DNA of 63,282 nt. Source: Prevotellaceae bacterium UBA4372 (GTDB lineage Bacteria > Bacteroidota > Bacteroidia > Bacteroidales > Bacteroidaceae). The stretch is from positions 1 to 63,282 of the forward strand of contig DGSC01000037.1 in NCBI GenBank assembly GCA_002391275.1, in the 5' to 3' direction. Below are positions 8,296-15,579 of this stretch, piece after piece; the stretch's first letter is position 1; each line of letters starts with the position of its first letter. A model generated the notes under the pieces. That model worked only from the letters and a program-made list of their open reading frames with translations. It was not told where the DNA came from and searched no databases. A program made the translations under genes and the position numbers.

Positions 8296-11018
8296 GGCAA
8301 ATTTTGGAGTTTGGGTTTAAGTTCGTCGGGAGAGTCGTTGGTAAACATATTCACTGCAGGGGCTTCGCGCTCGAAGAGGTAGCGGAGTGTTTCGGGCGAG
8401 AGCTCAAGGGTGGGCTGGAAGTCGGGGCTTTGCATGTAGCGGATGATGCTTTGGCGTAGCTGGCGGGCCACGATGCGATGGTCGAGGTCGCCGGTGAGGT
8501 CGAAGGTGGTGAGGATGAGGCGCCCTTTGCCGACGCGTGCCTCAAGGAGCATGCCGAGTTTGCGCGAGAGATGCCATGTGTCGATAGGTTGGACGATGGG
8601 CTGATAGTTCGCAGGGAACTCGGCGAGATTAATGCACTGGGCACGGTTGGTTAGTTCCCACCATTGGAGGTCCTGCCAGTCGTCGGTCGGGAAGTCGCGG
8701 AAGATGGGGTGGTCGGCCTGGATGTAGGCGCCCGTGGTGTGCGGTGGCTTCATCTTGAACCACGAGGTGTTCCAGAAGACGGGCAGGAAGCGATGGACGA
8801 CGTCGTTGCCATACTTAATCTTTCCGCCTGTGCATAGGAGAACATCCTTTCCTGCTTCCAAAGCCGTGAGGACAGTCTCAACCCCGGCTTCTACCGTCGG
8901 GTGTGCAAGGTCAACAATCAGAATATCAGAGGAAAGGTTTTCCCCTCCCTTACGGGCGGGGGTGTGCCTTTTGTAAACCCAAAAGTCCCAGTGGTTCCGA
9001 TGGCCGGCATCGGCAGCGATGGTGAGCGTGAGTTTAGCGGCTTGCTCTATGGCAGAGGGAATGAAGGATATGGTGTCGCCAGCCTGGCAGGTGCCTTTCT
9101 GGAGGCTACAGTCGCCATGGCTGATGGCGTAATGCATCTGCGTGATGGCTCTGCCGCTCTGGTTATATAATAATATAGGTATACGTATGGTGTCGGTTGT
9201 CTCAAAGGTGAAACGAGGGAAGCGGGCGAGGGGCACGACATCCGAACAGAACTCGCGCCAGTCCTCGGCTGTGCAGTAGCCTTTCTCGCGCCAATGGACG
9301 TTGAGGGGTCCTACGAGGGCGGTGCCCTGACCGCTATAGTCGTTCAAGGCGAGGAGCTGGAAACCGGCATAATGGGGCGTGCGCAGGTGGCGCTCAATCT
9401 CGTATTTATATGCCAGCACTTGCAGGCGTCCGCTGGCCATCAGAAACTTCTCGGCCTGCGAGGCCATTCCGTTAGCAGCCAAGAGGTCGCGGAAGATTTC
9501 GAAGTTGGCTGCTTTGTAAGCGCCCGTGTACTGCGGGATTTCCTTGAAATCAGGGAATGCGCACCATTGGCCTTGTTCGTGGGAGATGAGGGGAGTGTTG
9601 TTAGGCTCCGTGCCTTTGTAGTTCCTCGGCTTGGCAATCTGCTCGGCAAAGTCATCGTCGCTGCTGGGCTGACGGCGGTTCCATTCCAAGCCACGGGCAC
9701 CGCCTTTGACGTGGTACTCAGAACCGTAGTCCCATTCCCATCCACCGCCGACGCTGGCCGTGCAGTAGATACGTGAAGGGTCGTAGGCTTTCATTTCCTT
9801 GACGAAATCGACGCCCCATTTCACCCAGCTGCCCGCAGGCTCATTGCCCGCAGCCAGCATGACGAAGGAGGGATGGTGACCGTAGGCATCGAGGATGGCG
9901 CGGCACTCATCGGCAAGGTATTTGTCGATGGGCATTCCGTTGCCAAGCTTCACGCCATGGTTGGGCCACGAGGGCCCTTCGGGCTGAAGGTAGAATCCGA
10001 GTCGGTCGGCTGCCACGAAAGCTGCTTCGGGCGGACAGTAGCTGTGGAAACGTATGTGGTTGAGGCCGAAGTTCTTGCATGTTCGGAAGATTCGTTCCCA
10101 AGATGCCGTGTCGGTAGGCGGGAAGCCAGTCTCAGGAAAGCAGCAGTTCTCGACGGTGCCGCGCAGGTGGATGGGCTTACCGTTGAGCAGAATGTCGCTA
10201 CCGCGAACGGCTATCTCGCGAAAACCGAAGGTGACGCGAACGGGCTGTCCGTGATAGGTTACAGTGGCGGTGTAGAGCTGTGGCGTGTGTTCGTTCCACG
10301 GCTTCGCTCCAGGCACACGCACGAGGAAAGACATTTCGTTGATGGTGATATGTGCGGTCTCGGTGGCGAGGTCGGTGATGACGCGCTGCCTATATATATA
10401 AGGTGTGGTGCGCAGTTCGATACGGCCTGCGATGCCATTCCAGTTGCCTTGCGTCTGGTCGGTAACGCTGTGTGAGTCCTGTCCGACGCAGACGTTCTCG
10501 ATGCCGTTATAGACGCGGATGGCAATCTCGTTGTCACGACCAAAGCGCAGGTAGGGGGTGATGTCGTACTGATGAGGAACGGAGAGGCTCATCTGATGGC
10601 CTACTTCGTGACCGTTGACGACGACGGTGGTCTCGATGTGAGGGCGTTCGAGGAAGAGGGTGACGCGCTGTCGTTTCCATGTCTTTGGGATGGCGACGGT
10701 GCGGCTGTAGGTGGCTTCGCCAACGAAATGCTTTGCAGGGGTGAGGAAGAAGGGAAACTTCATCTGGCCGGCACGGCGGTAGGGCTCCATGAAGTGGTTG
10801 AAGTAGTAGCTGGAGTCGTAGAGTGAGCCTGTCCAGCGGGTGTCGACAGAGAGGTCCTCGCCGAGGCCGTTGGTGAGGAGGGAACCGGGTAGGGTGACAG
10901 CGCTGGCATCGAGGCGCGAGGAGAGGTGCCAGGGACCGGAGAGGTCAATAGTGGCCTGGGCTGCGGCATTGCCGCAGCATACACAGACAGAGAGGAGGAG
11001 AAGGAGAAGGCGGGTCAC
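8292..11018 (-). CDS. GH2-family glycoside hydrolase, secreted
   Basis: About 908 residues with a hydrophobic signal peptide (residues 1-21, ending AAAQA). A jelly-roll sugar-binding domain (~25-200), a reduced immunoglobulin-like domain and a (beta/alpha)8 barrel (~270-580) follow. The predicted acid/base is E393 in GNEPAGSW and the nucleophile E481 in SHEQGQW, both in the usual GH2 positions. The C-terminal ~300 residues have no clear assignment. The start is GTG at 11018, chosen because it leads directly into the signal peptide. The stop overlaps the sugar porter ATG. With a GH35 enzyme upstream, a beta-galactosidase-like or beta-glucuronidase-like role is plausible, but specificity is not determined. 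Residues near 690 (TPARKGGENL) may be another short insert. Confidence 0.85.
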   Translation of the reverse strand: MTRLLLLLLSVCVCCGNAAAQATIDLSGPWHLSSRLDASAVTLPGSLLTNGLGEDLSVDTRWTGSLYDSSYYFNHFMEPYRRAGQMKFPFFLTPAKHFVGEATYSRTVAIPKTWKRQRVTLFLERPHIETTVVVNGHEVGHQMSLSVPHQYDITPYLRFGRDNEIAIRVYNGIENVCVGQDSHSVTDQTQGNWNGIAGRIELRTTPYIYRQRVITDLATETAHITINEMSFLVRVPGAKPWNEHTPQLYTATVTYHGQPVRVTFGFREIAVRGSDILLNGKPIHLRGTVENCCFPETGFPPTDTASWERIFRTCKNFGLNHIRFHSYCPPEAAFVAADRLGFYLQPEGPSWPNHGVKLGNGMPIDKYLADECRAILDAYGHHPSFVMLAAGNEPAGSWVKWGVDFVKEMKAYDPSRIYCTASVGGGWEWDYGSEYHVKGGARGLEWNRRQPSSDDDFAEQIAKPRNYKGTEPNNTPLISHEQGQWCAFPDFKEIPQYTGAYKAANFEIFRDLLAANGMASQAEKFLMASGRLQVLAYKYEIERHLRTPHYAGFQLLALNDYSGQGTALVGPLNVHWREKGYCTAEDWREFCSDVVPLARFPRFTFETTDTIRIPILLYNQSGRAITQMHYAISHGDCSLQKGTCQAGDTISFIPSAIEQAAKLTLTIAADAGHRNHWDFWVYKRHTPARKGGENLSSDILIVDLAHPTVEAGVETVLTALEAGKDVLLCTGGKIKYGNDVVHRFLPVFWNTSWFKMKPPHTTGAYIQADHPIFRDFPTDDWQDLQWWELTNRAQCINLAEFPANYQPIVQPIDTWHLSRKLGMLLEARVGKGRLILTTFDLTGDLDHRIVARQLRQSIIRYMQSPDFQPTLELSPETLRYLFEREAPAVNMFTNDSPDELKPKLQNLP

Positions 11019-11036
11019 GGGAGGAGGGGGAATTTA

Positions 11037-11070
11037 ATGGGAAATGGACAATGGAAAATGGACAATGGGG
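11037..11070. repeat. Heptamer repeat between GH35 and GH2 genes
   Basis: About four copies of ATGGACA/ATGGAAA fill most of the 74-bp gap. The same family occurs inside the DUF5107 gene at 5897-5922. No promoter was recognised here. Confidence 0.75.
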
Positions 11071-11092
11071 GATTGAGAAGGGAGGGGGGGGG

Positions 11093-13153
11093 TTATTTGT
11101 TGGGCGTAAGTTCAACTGTCACTACGGTTTCGCCGGCGGCGTGGTCGGCTTCACGGGGAAGGTAGATGGGGGCTTCGGGTTGGAAGGGCAAGATGCGGAG
11201 CTCGAGCTCGTTGCATCCTGCGGGCAGGCGCCAGAGGCCGTAGAGGAAGGGACGGCCGTAGTAGAAGTTGTCGGCGATGAGATGGCCATTGGCATACAAA
11301 CGGGCGCAATCGCCACGGTAGGTGATCTTGAGGAGTGAAGATTGAAGAGCGAAGAGTGATGAATCGCTGGGCAGCGTGATGTGGTAGATGGCGGCTTGTT
11401 GCCAATCGGCTTCAGCAGGGGCTGCAGCGACTTTGGCGCGGCCCTTAGTGATGGCGCGTAGGGGGCCTGCATCCCGAACCTTGGTGAAGGTGAGAACGGA
11501 TGATGTACCGGAGGGAGAGGAGTTGAGGAATAGGTGTTCGGCCTCGTCGCGGGTGAGGAGGTAGTAGTGCTTATAGATAGGCTTGGCCGTGCCACGAGGC
11601 TTAGCGCTCTTGAGGGTCTTGCCATCGGAGAAGGCGAGAGTAGCAGGGATGCCGGGCACTTGCATGAGGTAGGTCTTACCGTCGCGTTGGGCTACGAGCT
11701 GGGCGGTGGCATAGCGTAGGCCGGCCACGTTGACGGGGAAGATGGCGGAGCAACCAGCAGGAATGGTGAGGCGAGGCAGACTGATGCCGCAGGCGCTGAG
11801 TTCGCTGGTGGTCTTAGCTGTGAGGCCGGAAAAGCGCTCGTAGTTGTTGACGAAGATGAAGGCTTGGCCGTTACTGTGGCGATAACTCCAGCGAAGGCTG
11901 CTTTCGTCGCCTTGCTTCAGGTCTTGGGCAGAAGGGAAGGTGGCTTCCATGGGGGCGAGCAGTTCGCCGAAGTCTTGCATAAAGAGGTTCAGTGGACGAA
12001 GGCCATAGTACTGCGGATAGGTCTGCCCAAACTCGCCCAACGGGGCTTGGAAGTCGTAGGTGCAGACGGGTAGGTCGTTGTTGGCGGTGAAGGGCGATGT
12101 CTGACATTCGTTGAGGCTCGTCAGCTTGCCTTCGGGATTGGTGCCGCCGTGGTACATATAGTAACCAAGAAGGTTAGAGCCGCTGCCGAGCTTGACGAGG
12201 GCCATGGCATAGGCGTCGTCGGGATAGACGAAGGGGCGTCGATGGTAGGCTGTGGCCATGCCGCCACCGAGCTCGCAGGTGAAGTAGGGGTAGGTGTTTA
12301 GGGTTGAGGGTTGAGGGTTGAGGGTTGAGCCTTCGGCGTAGTTGAGGAAATCGGTTCCTATAGCTGTTGAGGACCGTTGTCCCTTGAAGTTAAAGGCTTT
12401 ATAGTAGCTGCCGACGCCCTCCTTGGTGCTCTTGTCCCAGAAGCCATCGGCATAGTCGCCATAGAGGGGGAGCATCTCGCCGAAGGGCATAGGCGTGGTG
12501 AGCTCGGGCCAGCCGGTGCGGGTGTAGAAGGGGAGGTCGAAACCTACGACGAGGGCGATGCGCTTCAGCGCCAGCAGATACTCGGCCGGACCGCGGTATT
12601 CGTTGTCGAACTGGGCCGCGATGACGGGACCGCCGTCTTTCCATTGCAGGCCCTGCACTTGGGTGAAGATCTGGCGATAGAGGCGGGTGGTGTAAGCGAG
12701 GAAGGTGCTGTCCTGCGAACGCATCTTGCAGCCTTTGGTAAAGAGCCAGTCGGGCAGACCGCCGTTGCGCACTTCGCCGTGGCACCAAGGACCCATGCGC
12801 AGCACAACGGGCAGGCCCTCGGCCTTGCAGACCTCAAGGAAACGGCGTAGCGAGCGCTGGCCGTCCCACCTGAAGATGCCTTCTTCCTCTTCTATATGGT
12901 TCCAGAAAACGTAAGTGGCGACGATGGTGACGCCACCCTCACGCATCTTGCGCACCTCGGCAGACCATTCGTCGGCCGGGATGCGGCTGTAATGAATCTC
13001 GCCCATGACGGGACAGACGCGGTGGCCGTCGAAAAGGAGACTATGGTGGTCCCAGGTCACAGTCTGACCAAAAGGTGTGGTGTCTTGTGCGGCAGTAGGC
13101 TGTGTGAGGAGGACGGCAGCAAATGCTGTCAGGAAGAGGGAAAGTCGGGTCAT
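11093..13153 (-). CDS. GH35 beta-galactosidase, secreted
   Basis: A 686-residue protein with a signal peptide (cleavage near TAAQD) and the GH35 barrel: GEIHYSRIP (51-59), ATYVFWNHIEEEEG (79-92), RMGPWCHGEVRNGGLPDWL. The acid/base is E185 in QFDNEY, where the family usually has QxENEY, and the nucleophile is E294 in YFTCELGGG. C-terminal beta-sandwich domains follow. It would release terminal beta-galactose outside the cytoplasm. Its ATG overlaps the stop of the RAYT gene by 4 nt (ATGA), and GH2 follows after 74 bp. Residues ~275-286 (GSTLNPQPSTLN) come from a GGGTTGA heptamer array placed just before the nucleophile strand. A second repeat block lies near residues 600-610. Confidence 0.9.
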   Translation of the reverse strand: MTRLSLFLTAFAAVLLTQPTAAQDTTPFGQTVTWDHHSLLFDGHRVCPVMGEIHYSRIPADEWSAEVRKMREGGVTIVATYVFWNHIEEEEGIFRWDGQRSLRRFLEVCKAEGLPVVLRMGPWCHGEVRNGGLPDWLFTKGCKMRSQDSTFLAYTTRLYRQIFTQVQGLQWKDGGPVIAAQFDNEYRGPAEYLLALKRIALVVGFDLPFYTRTGWPELTTPMPFGEMLPLYGDYADGFWDKSTKEGVGSYYKAFNFKGQRSSTAIGTDFLNYAEGSTLNPQPSTLNTYPYFTCELGGGMATAYHRRPFVYPDDAYAMALVKLGSGSNLLGYYMYHGGTNPEGKLTSLNECQTSPFTANNDLPVCTYDFQAPLGEFGQTYPQYYGLRPLNLFMQDFGELLAPMEATFPSAQDLKQGDESSLRWSYRHSNGQAFIFVNNYERFSGLTAKTTSELSACGISLPRLTIPAGCSAIFPVNVAGLRYATAQLVAQRDGKTYLMQVPGIPATLAFSDGKTLKSAKPRGTAKPIYKHYYLLTRDEAEHLFLNSSPSGTSSVLTFTKVRDAGPLRAITKGRAKVAAAPAEADWQQAAIYHITLPSDSSLFALQSSLLKITYRGDCARLYANGHLIADNFYYGRPFLYGLWRLPAGCNELELRILPFQPEAPIYLPREADHAAGETVVTVELTPNK
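11330..11364. repeat. Heptamer repeat in the C-terminal part of GH35
   Basis: Five consecutive heptamers related to GAAGAGT/GAAGATT encode DSSLFALQSSLLK on the minus strand, between a conserved-looking YHITLP strand and ITYRGDCARLYANG. Confidence 0.7.
12301..12328. repeat. GGGTTGA heptamer array (four copies) in GH35
   Basis: Four exact tandem copies of GGGTTGA lie in frame in the GH35 gene and encode STLNPQPSTLN seven residues before the predicted nucleophile E294. Confidence 0.85.
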
Positions 13154-14463
13154 TGCTTGAGGGCTTTTGTTGTAAGGAGGCTTGAAGTTGGGCTTTCTTG
13201 ACGGCTAAGGCGGGCCATGCTCTCGGCCAGGGCATTGAGCGAGGAACATTCGTCACGGGTGATGCGGCGCTCTTGGGGATTGCCGGAGGCGAGGGTGAGC
13301 AGCAGGAGGTGGCCTTCGTCACAGGGCGTGATGAGCTCGCCTGGTGGTTTGTGGTAGTCGGAGAAGGGCTCGGCGCAAAGTTGTATGCAGCAGAGTCCTT
13401 CATGGAAGGCTTCGTCGCGCACCAGCTTCTCATAATCGCTGATGAAGGGGCTGATGAGGATGTCGCCGCGACGGGCTGCGAGGATGCAGTCATTCATATA
13501 CTGGCGGCGCTGCTCGGGGGTGAAATAGCGCCGGACATGCACGGCTGTCAAGGTGGCATCGAGAAGGCGGAGCTGGCCGATGGATGAGAAGGTCCAGTGG
13601 GCGAAGCGCACGTCGCGCTGAACGGCGAAGAGGGCAGGCTGTTGGCGACGGAGGAGCAGGCGGCGAGGGTTGTCGCGCACATAGTTGATCATATTCAGCA
13701 GCTGGCCTTCGTGCGTCAGCAGGCGGTCGTGGTAGCCTTTCTCCCAGAGGGGGGCAGGGGGGAAGGAGGAATCGCGCGAATACGCGCGACACCCAACGGA
13801 AGAATCTTGAGAGATAGAGGAGGGGGCGGCTTGCATGAAAAGGGAAACTCCGGCCTGCATTGCAGGCTGCTGGTTGGCTTGCATTGTTGAGAAAAGCTCG
13901 GCTTGCATTGCTGGCTGCTGGTTGGCTTGCATTGTTGAGGAAAGCTCGGCTTGCATTGCTGGCTGCTGGTTGGCTTGTTGGCTACTGCGTGGGGTGGTGG
14001 TTTGGGTATTGGGGTTAGGTGTGCCGCATATTTGCGGCATGAGGGCATTGAAGGCTTTGGTGCAGCCGACCATGAAGCCGCGGATGATGTCGCCGAGGGC
14101 GATGTCCATCTCTTGGCGGACGATGATGATACCGTGGAAATGGTCGGGCATCAGCTGGTGCTCGATGAGCTTGATGTCGCGCTGGCAGGGCTGGCCGGTC
14201 TTGGCGGTTTTTTTCGCAGCCAGCTCACGCTGGAGCTCGGGGATCTGATTCCAGCAGCGAAGCACTTCGAGACCGAGGGGTGAGGGTTTGATGAGCGCAC
14301 GCCCATAGTCATCTTGCTCTAAGCGCCCTAAGATGGGGCGGCGACCTTCGGTGCAGAGGGTAACGAGATAGATGCCGCGGCCGTGATAGTCGTGGCGATA
14401 GCTGCGCTGGTGCATCTGGGGCACAGGGCGAGGGTCGCGGGGGGAAGATGAGGAGGCTGACAT
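13150..14463 (-). CDS. REP-associated tyrosine transposase (RAYT), expanded, with extra C-terminal domain
   Basis: About 437 residues from the ATG at 14463. The Y1/HUH transposase parts are RGIYLVTLCTEGRRPILG (29-46), the metal-binding HFH at H108/H110 in LMPDHFHGII, and the catalytic Y261 in NYVRDNPRRL. Between them, residues ~145-240 are an insert of 16-residue repeats rich in Q, A and M plus a translated REP-like palindrome. After the Tyr helix, residues ~275-425 form an extra domain (RGDILISPFISDYEK, GLCCIQLCAEPF, PCDEGHLLLL) of possible Rossmann-like fold. RAYTs act on REP palindromes as single-strand nucleases. The gene lies inside a glycosidase operon and its stop overlaps the GH35 ATG. 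Two matching REP-like palindromes are present, one inside the gene itself. Confidence 0.82.
   Translation of the reverse strand: MSASSSSPRDPRPVPQMHQRSYRHDYHGRGIYLVTLCTEGRRPILGRLEQDDYGRALIKPSPLGLEVLRCWNQIPELQRELAAKKTAKTGQPCQRDIKLIEHQLMPDHFHGIIIVRQEMDIALGDIIRGFMVGCTKAFNALMPQICGTPNPNTQTTTPRSSQQANQQPAMQAELSSTMQANQQPAMQAELFSTMQANQQPAMQAGVSLFMQAAPSSISQDSSVGCRAYSRDSSFPPAPLWEKGYHDRLLTHEGQLLNMINYVRDNPRRLLLRRQQPALFAVQRDVRFAHWTFSSIGQLRLLDATLTAVHVRRYFTPEQRRQYMNDCILAARRGDILISPFISDYEKLVRDEAFHEGLCCIQLCAEPFSDYHKPPGELITPCDEGHLLLLTLASGNPQERRITRDECSSLNALAESMARLSRQESPTSSLLTTKALKQ
13771..13802. repeat. REP-like palindrome inside the RAYT gene
   Basis: TCGCGCG-AATA-CGCGCGA forms a 7-bp stem with a 4-nt loop and is followed by CACCCAACGGAAG. 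It is nearly identical to the copy just upstream of the RAYT start and is translated as VGCRAYSRDSS. Confidence 0.75.
13853..13977. repeat. 48-bp in-frame tandem repeat (2.6 copies) in RAYT
   Basis: Two full 48-bp units (13853-13900 and 13901-13948) and a 29-bp partial unit encode 16-residue repeats built from MQANQQPA and MQAELSST. The unit is a multiple of 3, so copy changes keep the frame. It lies between the two catalytic halves of the transposase. Confidence 0.85.
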
Positions 14464-14468
14464 AGATG

Positions 14469-14505
14469 ATTCGCGCGAATACGCGCGACACACAACGGAA
14501 GTAAC
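14469..14505. repeat. REP-like palindrome at the RAYT start
   Basis: The same TCGCGCG-AATA-CGCGCGA palindrome and CACACAACGGAAG tail as at 13771, in the same orientation, directly upstream of the RAYT ATG at 14463. RAYTs are typically flanked by the REPs they recognise, which supports both calls. Confidence 0.75.
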
Positions 14506-14511
14506 TAAGAA

Positions 14512-14657
14512 GCAGGGCAAAGCCTGAGAGGGGGCAGGGCAAAGCCTGAGAGGGGGCAGGGCAAAGCCTGAGAGGGGGGCAGGGCAAAGCCTGAGAGGGG
14601 GCAGGGCCAAGCTTGAGAGGGGGCAGGGCAAAGCTTGAGAGGGGGCAGGGCAAAGCT
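14512..14657. repeat. 22-bp tandem repeat, six copies and a partial seventh
   Basis: A 22-bp unit starting GCAGGGCAAAGCCTGAGAGG is repeated head to tail; one copy has an extra G and the last three drift (AAGCTTG, AAGCTGG). It fills most of the 207-bp gap between the peptidase lipoprotein gene and RAYT. There are no unique spacers, so it is not a CRISPR array. The Pro/Leu-rich reading frames crossing it are artefacts. Confidence 0.9.
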
Positions 14658-14670
14658 GGGGGGAGGGAGA

Positions 14671-15519
14671 TTATTTGACGGGCTTGTGAATCTCGTTGAT
14701 TTTCTTATGCTTGCTGATTTGTTCGTCGGTCTTGGGGAAATGCTCGGCGAGGAGGGCGTAGAGGTCGGGGTCGTAGACCTTAAGCTCTTCGCGTGTGTTG
14801 CACCAGTTATGCTTGCCGTCGGGGCGGGGCATCTCGGCGTTGACGTTGAACCAGTCTTGTACGGCCTCGGCGAAATATTCCATGTGGTCGGTGGCGCGGT
14901 AGGTGCCGTCGAGGATGCCTCGGGCCTTGGCATTCTCATAGAGTTGCTTGAGGCGACCGTCGAAGTCGGGCTCTGCAATCATGAGGCCGATGCAATGGAT
15001 GGCGTGGGCAAACTCATGGATGAGGATGTCCTCGGCGTGGTATTTGTCGATCTGATAGGCGAGGACGTTCTCTTCGGCACAGGAGGTCAGCGGCTCGTCG
15101 ATGGTGCCACCGAGGCCACGGGCGCGGAGGTCCCAGTTGAGGGCGGTGTCGTTGACGAGGTAATGGTGCTCGGGCAGGTCGGTGGTACCTTCGTAGCGAC
15201 CCATGATGGCCACGCGGGCGTTTGCTTTGATCATGGCTTGCAGCACCTCAGGCTTCAACATGCAAGTCATGGCGTATAATGTACGGTGGGCGGCCGTGAA
15301 GGCTGAGTCGGGCACACGCCAAGAGGACACGAGCGGCAGGCCGTTGACATCGACATATTTGACGTAGAAGGAGTCGAGCCCAAGGGAGTCGGGTGGAGTA
15401 GTGACAACGCATTCAGGTGCATCAAAATAAGTCGTTTGATTATTTTGCTTAGTTAATGATGTGCAATTTGACAAAGTCAAGATGGCGATAAAAGCTCCGC
15501 AAAAGTGTTTTATATTCAT
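14671..15519 (-). CDS. Putative zinc metallopeptidase lipoprotein
   Basis: A 282-residue protein with a lipoprotein signal ending LSNC (C19), so probably anchored in the outer membrane or exposed at the surface. The zinc motif HEFAH is at residues 168-172, and a downstream EYFAE (214-218) supplies the likely third ligand as in gluzincin-type peptidases. The arrangement (IHEFAHAIHCIGL, 40 residues, then DHMEYFAEAVQDWF) resembles anthrax lethal-factor-like (ATLF/M34) catalytic domains, though I cannot confirm the family. The gene lies 60 bp downstream of the C10 protease and in the same direction, which suggests a protease pair. The substrate is unknown. Confidence 0.7.
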   Translation of the reverse strand: MNIKHFCGAFIAILTLSNCTSLTKQNNQTTYFDAPECVVTTPPDSLGLDSFYVKYVDVNGLPLVSSWRVPDSAFTAAHRTLYAMTCMLKPEVLQAMIKANARVAIMGRYEGTTDLPEHHYLVNDTALNWDLRARGLGGTIDEPLTSCAEENVLAYQIDKYHAEDILIHEFAHAIHCIGLMIAEPDFDGRLKQLYENAKARGILDGTYRATDHMEYFAEAVQDWFNVNAEMPRPDGKHNWCNTREELKVYDPDLYALLAEHFPKTDEQISKHKKINEIHKPVK

Positions 15520-15579
15520 TATCTTCTACTTTTTGTTTATTATTAAATATTGGCTCAAAAAGCATAATGACTTGTGATG

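Noticed and set aside
14512..14657. CRISPR array
   Set aside because: Units are contiguous with no spacers, and no cas gene is nearby. The same holds for 48428-48552.
14309..14978. Pro/Leu/Cys-rich frames across the 22-bp array, including a longer RAYT start
   Set aside because: The sequence is translated tandem repeat; the RAYT family similarity begins after the ATG at 14463.
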